A DNA stretch of 64,000 nt from contig PAND01000004.1 of NCBI GenBank assembly GCA_002707525.1, forward strand, positions 68,479-132,478, written 5' to 3'. The notes below the pieces were generated by a model, which saw only the letters and a list, made by a program, of their open reading frames with translations, was not told where the DNA came from and ran no database searches. Below, piece by piece: positions 35,932 through 44,764 of the stretch (its first letter is position 1; every line of letters begins with the position of its first letter). The position numbers and the translations under genes are program-made. The stretch comes from Flavobacteriales bacterium (GTDB taxonomy: Bacteria; Bacteroidota; Bacteroidia; Flavobacteriales; Schleiferiaceae).

Positions 35932-38628
35932 TTACTTCATTACAACCAATTTTTCGGTGTATCGGTTACCTGGAGCAACAGCAGTTACATAGTACGTACC
36001 CGAATTTAAATTGGCTGTTGAAATAAAGTAATCATCACTATAATTTCCCTTTTCTCTGAGCCAAAGCTTTCCTGTGTCGTCATAGATAAATATCTGCAAT
36101 GGCGTTTGATTGGCCCACGCGCCTCTAATCGCAAACCCATCTCTAGTTGGGTTCGGAAATAACATTAAGCCTTCTTCAACTTGCTCTTCTGCTATACCAA
36201 CGCCTTTTACAAAATTGAACCAATTGATATTCACTGGTGCTTGATTGACATTTAATTTTAAAACATAATCGCCCGAAGTCAACACTCCCGCATTTTCGTT
36301 CGTAGTAGTCCAAGTTTGCCATCCTCCAGTAGACGCCAAAGTAGCCATTGGAAAGGTACTAATGAGCGTACCCAATGTATCAAATAATTCAAACTGAATC
36401 ACTCCATTACTCTGAGAGGCGTGACGATAATCTATAGAATACGTGGCGTTATGCAATACCTTGACATCGTATAGTAAATAGTCGCCTGCATCTAAATATC
36501 CAATATTTTGCCCACCGCCCAAATCAGTGGTGTTTTCTAGTGAAATACCATCCATTGATGTGTACTCTTCAGCTTCGATTTTGCCCGGAATAACATGAAC
36601 TGTAGGCAACGTATTCTCCACTAATTCTAGAGTAAAGGGCTGCACTTCTGTACCGTCCTTTGCTTTAAGTGAAGTACCGGAATACGAAACCTTCATTTCA
36701 TCCAAAAAGGTCATTGTATTAGCCAACGTTAGAATTAAATTCCTTGAATTATTAGGACTTGCTTCTATTAGAACTAAAGGGCTCTGGATTCCATTTATAG
36801 TCACATAATACGAGCTTGCATTTCCAAGATTCGCCGTATCAACGGGTTTATTGGTTTGGATTTCAATTTGAGTATAACTGTAAGTTAATGAATGAACATA
36901 TTCTGCATCTAATGTGCTAGTACTTCCTGTTGCCTCAAACTCAAAACTGGATACATTAAATCCACCACCATTTGCAACGAATCTTAGGGCTTTATCGTCT
37001 CCAGATAGAATTACATCTGGAATAATCTTATCTGCCATAACGCTCCAGCTTCCCGTATTAGTAGCGTAGTAGTTTGGTGTAAGTCTAACCCCATCTGCCT
37101 CAAAATAAAAGTTTCCTCCTGTTGAACTTCCAGACCCTTGTCTAACCGTAACTGTATAAACACTATCCTGAGGAATGTCAACGGTATATTGCATCCAATC
37201 GTCAGTATCTACAAATCCAACCATATAACCGTTGCTATTCACAAAGTCTACTAGTCTTTCTATATCAACACCATCATTTCTATACGTCCATCCACTATTC
37301 CATGCAGGCGGTGGATTCAGCTGCATGGATTCCGTGTCATAATAAGCAACCCCCAATGGACCCATGTCATACTCAGAAGCATGAACTACTCCTGGCAATA
37401 CGTGATTTCTCCAGGGAGCAGCAGTTGTATCATAAATTTGACGGAACATAGCGTCAATTACTCCTCTGTTATAGGTGCAATTTTCTGCTTTTAAATCTAC
37501 AGTCAGTTGCATAAGTGTTGAAGTCGCTGCTGCTGCACTAGGAGCGGTGCCTCCCCCACTCCAATAATTTAATAGGTTTTGATACCCCGGACTCTTGGTG
37601 ATACTTAATGGCGCATTTATTGTTTCTATCTTCTTTAAGGGCCACCAAGCCCAACCAACTCCTTCAGACTCCATAATGGTAATAAGTCCAGTGTACCATG
37701 CATTTGAGTTTTCACCAGTCTCACCGAACCAAATCGGGATATTGTAAGCGTCGCGTAAATCTAATCCGTATTGGATATCGGCAATGCTATTGACAGGCGA
37801 CCAATATTTGTGGGGCGAATAAGCCATATTATTATCCCAAGGCGGCGTAAGCCCAGTAAATGTATTAGCAAACCAATTACCCTCAATGAATATGAGATGA
37901 TTCGTATCAACGCTTCGTATACTATCCGTAATATCACCGTATAGGGCTCGCAAAGGACCTCCTCCAGGTAAATTCCAGTTCGGTTCATTTATTAAATCAT
38001 ATCCCGCTATTGTGGTGTCATTGGCAAAATGCTCCGCCAACTTTTTCCAAAGGGCTACCGTTTTTGATTTATTAAATGCGCTTTCCCATAAAGATGGTTT
38101 TGAAGGATCATAATCACTAATACCTGAATCATATCCTTGACCTCCAGGCGCTGCATGCAAATCAAGGATCACATAAATCCCGGCCTCTTCACTCCATTTA
38201 ACTACCGAGTCGAGAAGGTCAAAACCCTTGGTGAGCCATGTATTTTGTCCAACTACTGGCTCATCTTGTATTGGTAAAGTAAACAAGTTGTAATGCATTG
38301 GAACCCTAACAGCATTAAATCCCCAAGCGGCCAATGAATCTACATCAGACTTACCGAAATGGTTTTCAAGCCATGCATCGTAGAAAGCATCCGTTGCTGC
38401 TGGGCCGATTAAGTCCTGTATTGTGTCTCGTATTTTGTGCTGTGGACTCGCAAAAGATGCCGTTTGTAACATGTATCCTTCTTGTACCATCCATCCGCCT
38501 ACACCCATGGCGCGAATTAAAAGAGTATCACCATTTCCTTTTACAATAGCCTTACCATTGGTATGGACGTACTGAGCTGAAAGCGATATTGACCAAAAGC
38601 TTACAATAAATACAATTAGTTTTTTCAT
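35932..38628 (-). CDS. secreted GH5 glycoside hydrolase with CBM6-like modules and T9SS tail
   Basis: An 898-residue enzyme: signal peptide (1-19), GH5 barrel (about 20-355) with acid/base E215 in DLINEPNW and nucleophile E303 in WFGETGEN. A first CBM6-like module spans about 420-560, a beta-sandwich linker about 570-680, and a second CBM6-like module about 690-810 (IEAEEYTSMDGI, IGYLDAGDYLLYDV). A type IX secretion C-terminal domain ends it (LMLFPNPTRDGFAIRG to the final KLVVMK). GH5 covers many beta-glucanases and mannanases. Next to a GH16 locus, a beta-glucan substrate is likely but not proved. It lies downstream of the regulator gene with its own spacer. Confidence 0.9.
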   Translation of the reverse strand: MKKLIVFIVSFWSISLSAQYVHTNGKAIVKGNGDTLLIRAMGVGGWMVQEGYMLQTASFASPQHKIRDTIQDLIGPAATDAFYDAWLENHFGKSDVDSLAAWGFNAVRVPMHYNLFTLPIQDEPVVGQNTWLTKGFDLLDSVVKWSEEAGIYVILDLHAAPGGQGYDSGISDYDPSKPSLWESAFNKSKTVALWKKLAEHFANDTTIAGYDLINEPNWNLPGGGPLRALYGDITDSIRSVDTNHLIFIEGNWFANTFTGLTPPWDNNMAYSPHKYWSPVNSIADIQYGLDLRDAYNIPIWFGETGENSNAWYTGLITIMESEGVGWAWWPLKKIETINAPLSITKSPGYQNLLNYWSGGGTAPSAAAATSTLMQLTVDLKAENCTYNRGVIDAMFRQIYDTTAAPWRNHVLPGVVHASEYDMGPLGVAYYDTESMQLNPPPAWNSGWTYRNDGVDIERLVDFVNSNGYMVGFVDTDDWMQYTVDIPQDSVYTVTVRQGSGSSTGGNFYFEADGVRLTPNYYATNTGSWSVMADKIIPDVILSGDDKALRFVANGGGFNVSSFEFEATGSTSTLDAEYVHSLTYSYTQIEIQTNKPVDTANLGNASSYYVTINGIQSPLVLIEASPNNSRNLILTLANTMTFLDEMKVSYSGTSLKAKDGTEVQPFTLELVENTLPTVHVIPGKIEAEEYTSMDGISLENTTDLGGGQNIGYLDAGDYLLYDVKVLHNATYSIDYRHASQSNGVIQFELFDTLGTLISTFPMATLASTGGWQTWTTTNENAGVLTSGDYVLKLNVNQAPVNINWFNFVKGVGIAEEQVEEGLMLFPNPTRDGFAIRGAWANQTPLQIFIYDDTGKLWLREKGNYSDDYFISTANLNSGTYYVTAVAPGNRYTEKLVVMK

Positions 38629-38649
38629 GTAACGATGTGTTGTTGCTTC

Positions 38650-38657
38650 AAATTTAT
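38650..38657 (-). promoter_or_regulatory. candidate -7 element of the GH5 gene
   Basis: On the minus strand TAAATTTG matches TAnnTTTG exactly, 21 bp before the GH5 ATG. The -33 region has no clear TTTG, as might be expected for a promoter needing an activator. Confidence 0.35.
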
Positions 38658-38785
38658 TTAATAAACCACATACTACGGAGTACCTGTGACCTTAATGTGT
38701 TGAGGTCTTACTTATGTCCTACCTGGGCGACAACCCGACTTATACAGTGATAATTCGCTTTTTTAGAACGGGAAGGATGACTTGA

Positions 38786-41605
38786 TTATAAATCCTGAAT
38801 GAAATTATCCAAAGAACTTCCTTTATCAATTCCTAACTTTTTTTTCAACCTATATTTAGCCTTTTCAACGGCCGCTGGACTTACATTCAAAACATTAGCC
38901 ACCTCTTTATTACTCATTTTTTGTCTTAACAGGTAGCTTAGTCGAATTTCACCTTTTGTTAAATCAGGATACGACTTCTTCAAATTAGCCGAAAATTCTT
39001 CATGTAATTCTCTATAATTCCGTTCAAAATGATCCCAATAATTTTCGCTTTGCAACTCTCTATTTAATTCTCGCGTTAAGCTCTTAAGAAATTGCAACAC
39101 TTCCGCAGCGAGCCCTTTCTTTTGGCTCTCTCTAATTAATCGATCTTTAAATCCTTTTAATAGTTCTAAACGACTTGATGTTTTTAAAAGTTGGAAACTC
39201 AGTTCAGCCTTTTGTTTTTCTGTTTTCACTTCAAGTTGAGCTGCTCTTGACTTTAACAACTCTTTTTCCATTTCTACCAGCTGCAGTTTTGTTGATTGAA
39301 ACTTCCTATCCTGATAAATATAGAGAGATAGTATTGTTGCGGAAATCAACATGATTAAGCACATCACCTGAAACCAAAACCTTTGCCAAAAAAAGGATTT
39401 AATCTTAAAAGGTATAATCAATGTACTGTAGTCATTATTTGATCCGACTGCTTGAATTTCCAGCGTGTAACTTCCATGAGCCAATTCAGGTAAATCTATT
39501 GAACGCATACCATAGGATATATTCTTCCAAGACTTATCAAGCTGTTTGATTCGATACAACATGTTTATCCCACTTCTGAGTTGTGTACTAATTAATTCAA
39601 AATTAAATCTTATTGACTTTACACCTGGTTCAAAAACAACCTGATTCAGTGGTTTAGAATGATTCGTTGTTACATTAAAAGGAATTCTCAAATTATCCGA
39701 AAGCACTGATGTCATGATTATACTTGGAACATGAGAAACCGTCATTTTTTGGACATTTAATTCAGCAACGCCTTTAGTTCCTCCAACATAAAGCTTGTCA
39801 TTCATAGAAACTAACGACTTCCTGTTTGGTGAGCCTACTTGCAACTGATTCAGTTCTAGAAGAACTTCATATTCCCAATCACCGTCTTCACTCAAGTACA
39901 ATCTCAAAAGTCCAAATGAAGTGGTTGCATATAGGTCGTTTTCTATAGAAGCTAATGAATACGCATTCATATACCCACGATTGTCCATAATCGTATCAAT
40001 CAACCCGTTTCGCAAGGCTAGAATCCCTGCACCCTCTGTCGCAATAATCAAACTGTTTTCATATTCATGCAAATCCAAAACTGAATTGTCTAATGCATAC
40101 CTTTCCAACACCCCGCTATGATCCAAAGAAAACAATCCCTCAAACTCCGATCCTATCCAAAGTTTCTCACCGTCGAATTCCAAATCCATAATATTCCTCC
40201 CGGCATCCCACGCACCTTCAAACGGTGAAATGAATTCAGTACCGTCCCAAAACTGCAATCCTGAGAGGGTCCCAATCCATAGACTGTCGCCCCATGTCTG
40301 TTGCATGGACCAAATATTTGAGTTATTCAGACCTGACGGTTGGTCAGAATAACTCACATATGTTCTCTTGATCTTGCCCCACTGGTCTAATACATATATA
40401 CCCTCGGAAAGACTTCCTATCCATATTTCATCGCCAAATTTTATTAGGCTTGTAATTACCTTCGGATACCTGTAATCAAAGAGCATGAATTCCTCCCATT
40501 GACCTTGCAATTGTCTATAGTTTTTTAAGCCGTCACCATCATAACCCACCCAGATTCCATTCGTGGTAATTAGGCTAATGGCACTTTGAACGCTGGTATT
40601 CGTATAATTCTCATCCCGCGGGAATTGCACTATAAGCTCTTCTGATTCAGGAATAATTGCTATACCAGCATTAAAAGTCCCCAGCCAAACCTCATTGTTT
40701 AAAGAGTATATGCCATAGAACTGATTCGATGCCAAACCAGATTGCTTATCATGTTTGGAATAAATACGTACCCTATCATTACTTAGTTTGAATAAACCTT
40801 CGCCATCTGTTGAAACCCATAAATCCTGACCTATAAACTTTACATCCCGCGGCCAAAAGTTTTCCATCCCTTCATACTTCACGAAGGTTGATCGTGATGA
40901 GTCTAAAATGAATAAGCCTTGATCTTCTACTCCATATGCAACCGCATTATGAAGTACGTCTACAGATTTTCTATAAGAACCAACGTCTGCATTGGCAGAC
41001 ATCTCATGTACCGCTAAATCCGGTTCTGTAACATAAAGTAAAGCACCACCAGTAGTTGCCAACCAAATGGTATCACCCTGTTGGGCAAAATCAAAGCAGA
41101 AAAAAAGTTCATTTGGAAATTTATCGTCAATAAGCCTTTTCCAGCGATTTGATGAGGGCAACAAATAATACACTCCAGCGCCAGCTGTACCTGCCCACAA
41201 TGTTCCATTATTGGACTGGAACAATGAAATAACTGACAAATCTTGAGGGAATTGTGGAGTTTCGTGATCAGGAATAATACTCATTGTAGAAAGGTCATAC
41301 CCAATGAGACCACCAAGTTGAAGACCTATATAAAGCACAGAGTCTTGCGATACCAATAAACTTTGCACGTTGTTTGATCTTCTGAAGTCAGTAGAGTCTA
41401 AGAAAGCCACTTGATTAGCTCTTCCTTCATTGAATTTAAATAATCCATCTCTAGTGCCAATCCATACGAAACCCCAAGGATCCTGTTCAATATCATAAAC
41501 AGTAGGATGATTAAGTCCCATGCCACCATCAATGGACGAGAACGTTTGGCCGGACAAACCGGACACCACCAAGACAAAAACGATTGACCAAATCTCTCTG
41601 CGCAT
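38786..41605 (-). CDS. transmembrane propeller regulator with LuxR-type HTH
   Basis: A 939-residue one-protein signalling regulator. It has a signal peptide or anchor (1-19), then a large periplasmic beta-propeller made of reg_prop repeats (GFVWIGTRDGLFKFN, TLWAGTAGAGVYYL, DSLWIGTLSGLQFWDG and others). A Y_Y_Y domain follows (YRIKQLDKSWKNISYGMRSI), then one membrane helix (about 745), a coiled coil (about 765-850) and a C-terminal LuxR/GerE helix-turn-helix (about 870-935; NKEVANVLNVSPAAVEKAKYRLKKKLG). No kinase or receiver domain is present, so sensing and DNA binding are joined through the membrane. It probably senses glucan oligosaccharides and controls the neighbouring locus. Confidence 0.9.
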   Translation of the reverse strand: MRREIWSIVFVLVVSGLSGQTFSSIDGGMGLNHPTVYDIEQDPWGFVWIGTRDGLFKFNEGRANQVAFLDSTDFRRSNNVQSLLVSQDSVLYIGLQLGGLIGYDLSTMSIIPDHETPQFPQDLSVISLFQSNNGTLWAGTAGAGVYYLLPSSNRWKRLIDDKFPNELFFCFDFAQQGDTIWLATTGGALLYVTEPDLAVHEMSANADVGSYRKSVDVLHNAVAYGVEDQGLFILDSSRSTFVKYEGMENFWPRDVKFIGQDLWVSTDGEGLFKLSNDRVRIYSKHDKQSGLASNQFYGIYSLNNEVWLGTFNAGIAIIPESEELIVQFPRDENYTNTSVQSAISLITTNGIWVGYDGDGLKNYRQLQGQWEEFMLFDYRYPKVITSLIKFGDEIWIGSLSEGIYVLDQWGKIKRTYVSYSDQPSGLNNSNIWSMQQTWGDSLWIGTLSGLQFWDGTEFISPFEGAWDAGRNIMDLEFDGEKLWIGSEFEGLFSLDHSGVLERYALDNSVLDLHEYENSLIIATEGAGILALRNGLIDTIMDNRGYMNAYSLASIENDLYATTSFGLLRLYLSEDGDWEYEVLLELNQLQVGSPNRKSLVSMNDKLYVGGTKGVAELNVQKMTVSHVPSIIMTSVLSDNLRIPFNVTTNHSKPLNQVVFEPGVKSIRFNFELISTQLRSGINMLYRIKQLDKSWKNISYGMRSIDLPELAHGSYTLEIQAVGSNNDYSTLIIPFKIKSFFWQRFWFQVMCLIMLISATILSLYIYQDRKFQSTKLQLVEMEKELLKSRAAQLEVKTEKQKAELSFQLLKTSSRLELLKGFKDRLIRESQKKGLAAEVLQFLKSLTRELNRELQSENYWDHFERNYRELHEEFSANLKKSYPDLTKGEIRLSYLLRQKMSNKEVANVLNVSPAAVEKAKYRLKKKLGIDKGSSLDNFIQDL

Positions 41606-41621
41606 TTTGGCAAGTTACAAA

Positions 41622-41648
41622 ACGAAAAAGGGACCCGAAACGGGTCCC
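41622..41648 (-). terminator. intrinsic terminator at the end of the SusCD operon
   Basis: GGGACCCG (41630-41637) and CGGGTCCC (41641-41648) form a perfect 8-bp stem with a 3-nt loop. On the minus strand it is followed by CTTTTTCGTTTT. It lies 30 bp after the stop of the last structural gene and only 24 bp before the regulator ATG, so it may also act as an attenuator for the regulator. Confidence 0.85.
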
Positions 41649-41678
41649 CTCAATACTTTAAAGTATGTGAAATAGGAT

Positions 41679-42689
41679 TTATTTCAAGGCAACGCGCACG
41701 ACCTTCTCTTCTAAACCATTTTCCATACGTACGATATACATTCCACGAGGAAGTGAAGCTACGTCTAAAATAGATTCGTTTTCAAATCTTTCAGACATTA
41801 CAAGAGCTCCTGTTATGCTATATACTGTAACATTTGATGTTGTACCTGTGGTGTTTTCAATAAACAACACATCTGAAGCAGGATTTGGCTTAACCGTGAA
41901 CGAACTAAGCTCTTCTGTTATACCAACATTCGTTGCACAAGGTCCACACTCATTCCATCCAAAAGCTGGAACAGTAGTGTCAGCTGAAGACTCAAGAAAT
42001 CTGTTGGTAAAGGCCCCAGAAGTTTTTGTACATAAGTAGGTAGTGTCAAAGAATTCCTGATCTGTCCAACCATCCACTGTAAACTTATACTCTATAGAAG
42101 GTGCGGTCAAAGTTAACGTAACAGTGTACACACCGTCACCGTCTGAGTCATCCATTGGATCACTAGTGCCATTCCATCCATTAAATGTTCCGTTCACGTA
42201 AACACCATTTGCAACTGTAGCTGTACCTGTATAACAATTCATGTCTACTGATAAAGTGATGTCCTTAGGAGAAGGTGGTGTTGGACAAGTACCATCAGTG
42301 GTACAAGCGCCGTAGCAGAATAACAATGTAGTATCCGCTGTTATCGTTGGCATTGTTCTGTCATCATAATTTGCCGGATCACCACATGGTAAACCTGCAA
42401 GTACTTCCTTTGTAGCCCAATCAGCAGCGCCCGTAGGACTGTTAAGGAAAATAAAATTACCACCGTTCGCAGTAGTAGGATCTAAGGATAACGTGACTAC
42501 CCAAACACCATCGCTATCTGAATCATCCATTGGATAGGCATCTGAACCTCCTAGGAAGCCACCGCCAGCATAAACACCGTTGGGTCCAACAGTGATGTTT
42601 TCGGCATTAACCGATAATGTTACATTATAGTTTTGAGCAAAACCTATAAAGGGCAACATCATTAAACAAGTAAAGTAGATTTTCTTCAT
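41679..42689 (-). CDS. secreted two-domain carbohydrate-binding-like protein with T9SS tail
   Basis: A 336-residue protein: signal peptide (1-18) and two related beta-sandwich domains. Each has a GVYxxGxFxG segment and the signature PMDDSDSDGVWVVTLSL or PMDDSDGDGVYTVTLTL, followed by a type IX secretion C-terminal domain (FTVKPNPASDVLFIEN to KVVRVALK). Such domains resemble the immunoglobulin-like starch/glucan-binding folds next to glycoside hydrolases, but there is no enzyme motif. It is the last gene of the SusC-led operon, 20 bp after GH16. It probably binds glucan at or outside the cell surface (inference). Confidence 0.75.
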   Translation of the reverse strand: MKKIYFTCLMMLPFIGFAQNYNVTLSVNAENITVGPNGVYAGGGFLGGSDAYPMDDSDSDGVWVVTLSLDPTTANGGNFIFLNSPTGAADWATKEVLAGLPCGDPANYDDRTMPTITADTTLLFCYGACTTDGTCPTPPSPKDITLSVDMNCYTGTATVANGVYVNGTFNGWNGTSDPMDDSDGDGVYTVTLTLTAPSIEYKFTVDGWTDQEFFDTTYLCTKTSGAFTNRFLESSADTTVPAFGWNECGPCATNVGITEELSSFTVKPNPASDVLFIENTTGTTSNVTVYSITGALVMSERFENESILDVASLPRGMYIVRMENGLEEKVVRVALK

Positions 42690-42709
42690 GATTATTTATT
42701 GTTTATTAA

Positions 42710-43870
42710 TTATTGAAAAACTCGTATATAGTCAACAAGCATATATTGCGGGAATTGGGTAGATGGACCAACGGGGCCTGGCCAATTTCCTTCTACAGCT
42801 ATATTAAGAATAAAAAAGAATTTTTGTTGAAACGCTGTTAATGAAGCAGTATTCATAGAATGATAGAGCGAGTTGTCCACATACCATTTAATTGAACTAC
42901 TGGTCCATACAATCGAGAACACATGGAATTCATCATTGAATTTCTCTCCTGAGGGCAGACTTCTATTACCGCCATATTCAGCGTGACTTCCATTATTTGA
43001 CCAATGGGCAGTGCCATAAACCGTACGATCATTAAAACCGTCACCACCTATCAACTCCATAACATCTATTTCACCGCAGGTAGGCCAACCGGAAGAACCA
43101 AAGTTATCTCCAAGCATCCAGAGAGCAGGCCAAACACCTTGACCATATGGCACCTGAGCACGGATATCTATTCGACCATATTGAAAACTTTCCTTACCCT
43201 GAGTAGTCAATCGCGCCGAAGTATAGGGAGCCCCAAGATGTGTTTCTTCTTTCGCCGTGATACGCAAGTATCCCTGATCTAATTCAGCATTTTTATTTCC
43301 TGAACGATAATATTGGCTCTCATTATTTCCCCAACCTGATGCACCTGTTTCGTAATTCCAATCGGTAACATCTAAACTACTGCCATCAAATTCCTCTTCC
43401 CAAATTAAATTGTAACCTGAATAAGTACTAGGGGACGTATAGCCTGAGTTGTCTATAGGCGGAGTACCATCATCATTGTTCAAAGTTATTTGAGCATACG
43501 GCTCTGGAATTATGACATTCTCTGGATTGCTAAAGGAAATCCAAAACGACTCGGTACCTTCTGGATCAACATCTCCTAAAATTGTCAATGAAATTACCCC
43601 TGAAGTCTGGCCTTTTTCGATTTCAAGAACACCTTGAGCTAATACAAAGTCCTCACCAGCAATTGCGCTGACCCCACTTGTTGTGTAATCAACGGTGATT
43701 TGTTTACTGGCCGGTTCAGTAAGGTACACATTGAAATCTATATCAAACGTGGAGTTTCCTTCATCGATTTCTAAATCATCTGCACTTAGGCGGGGTACAG
43801 TAGATTCCTCGCAACTAGACGTTGCGAGGAAAACTAAAAAGATATTCGTTATATAAAATAGCTTCTGCAT
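42710..43870 (-). CDS. GH16 beta-glucanase lipoprotein (laminarinase type)
   Basis: A 386-residue surface lipoprotein with lipobox cysteine C20. A Calx-beta domain (about 25-135, ending ITLNNDDGTPP) precedes a GH16 catalytic domain (about 145-386). The active site is GEIDVMEL (266-273), giving nucleophile E267 and acid/base E272. The added methionine in this motif is typical of endo-1,3-beta-glucanases. It would cut laminarin or related glucans at the surface before uptake by SusCD. Confidence 0.92.
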   Translation of the reverse strand: MQKLFYITNIFLVFLATSSCEESTVPRLSADDLEIDEGNSTFDIDFNVYLTEPASKQITVDYTTSGVSAIAGEDFVLAQGVLEIEKGQTSGVISLTILGDVDPEGTESFWISFSNPENVIIPEPYAQITLNNDDGTPPIDNSGYTSPSTYSGYNLIWEEEFDGSSLDVTDWNYETGASGWGNNESQYYRSGNKNAELDQGYLRITAKEETHLGAPYTSARLTTQGKESFQYGRIDIRAQVPYGQGVWPALWMLGDNFGSSGWPTCGEIDVMELIGGDGFNDRTVYGTAHWSNNGSHAEYGGNRSLPSGEKFNDEFHVFSIVWTSSSIKWYVDNSLYHSMNTASLTAFQQKFFFILNIAVEGNWPGPVGPSTQFPQYMLVDYIRVFQ

Positions 43871-43877
43871 TCAGTTA

Positions 43878-44753
43878 TTATTCCGAATAAAGAGTAAAAC
43901 GCCATAGACCGTCACCGCCCGCTTGGAAACCTATTTCAATCTCCATATAACGTTTACCGTCAATCTCAGTCATAGATAAGATGTCGTAAGTGATTTCCGT
44001 TTGTGGAGCACTTACCTCAGCATTGTTAGCAACCTTGTGCAATCCAATAAATGCACCCAGTCCTATAACTTTAAGTTGATCCGGGTGATCGTTATTGGCT
44101 GGTATGATTTCAAAGCCGTGCGTGCCACTTTGCCAACCTGCCAAAGGACCAACAAGATCCGTTTCCGGGTAACAGCCTTCCGGTGAAAAACCAAAAAACG
44201 ACTCTCCCCAAAAATCACCATTGGCATTGTAAATCATATCGCCATCCGATTGAAAGGTCCATTCATCATTGTATGTACAAGAACGATCAACTGTTACATT
44301 TCCTGTAACAGCCCACCACGTTGCGGTTGCAGTACCTACCCACAAAGAGCCATCTTGTGGAGCCATTTTCCACGTACGCTCGTTACACTCTGTAAGCCAT
44401 TCTACAGCACCAACACATGGCTGTGGACCGTCTTTAAATATTTCTATTTGACCGGTCACTGATGAAGACCCGCCTTGATTAAAAACAGTATGCTTTAATT
44501 CGTAAACACCTATGTCCCCAATAAAAACATCTACTGTTTGTCCAGTGTAAGTACCTACTCCTTCTATTTCCCAAGAAAACAAGAATGGATCCTCTGTGGA
44601 ATTTGAAGTAAGTTGAACGTTATTACTATCAATGAATATCATTTGATAGTCTGCCACAGGCAGAGCTCCGAGCTCAGTGTGACTCTTCTCGCTTGGTTCG
44701 CATGAAGCGAAGCCGATAGCAAGGATTGTGAAAAAAGCTAATTTCTTCAGCAT
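43878..44753 (-). CDS. PKD-like surface glycan-binding lipoprotein
   Basis: A 291-residue lipoprotein (lipobox FASC, cysteine near residue 18) with an N-terminal PKD-like domain (about 30-105, SWEIEGVGTYTGQTV and YELKHTVFNQGG). A C-terminal domain holds conserved cysteines and many tryptophans (CNERTWKMAPQDGSLWVG). Proteins of this shape lie after SusD in many laminarin loci and act as extra glycan binders. No catalytic motif is seen, and the exact family is not certain. Confidence 0.7.
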   Translation of the reverse strand: MLKKLAFFTILAIGFASCEPSEKSHTELGALPVADYQMIFIDSNNVQLTSNSTEDPFLFSWEIEGVGTYTGQTVDVFIGDIGVYELKHTVFNQGGSSSVTGQIEIFKDGPQPCVGAVEWLTECNERTWKMAPQDGSLWVGTATATWWAVTGNVTVDRSCTYNDEWTFQSDGDMIYNANGDFWGESFFGFSPEGCYPETDLVGPLAGWQSGTHGFEIIPANNDHPDQLKVIGLGAFIGLHKVANNAEVSAPQTEITYDILSMTEIDGKRYMEIEIGFQAGGDGLWRFTLYSE

Positions 44754-44764
44754 AATTCTAATTT

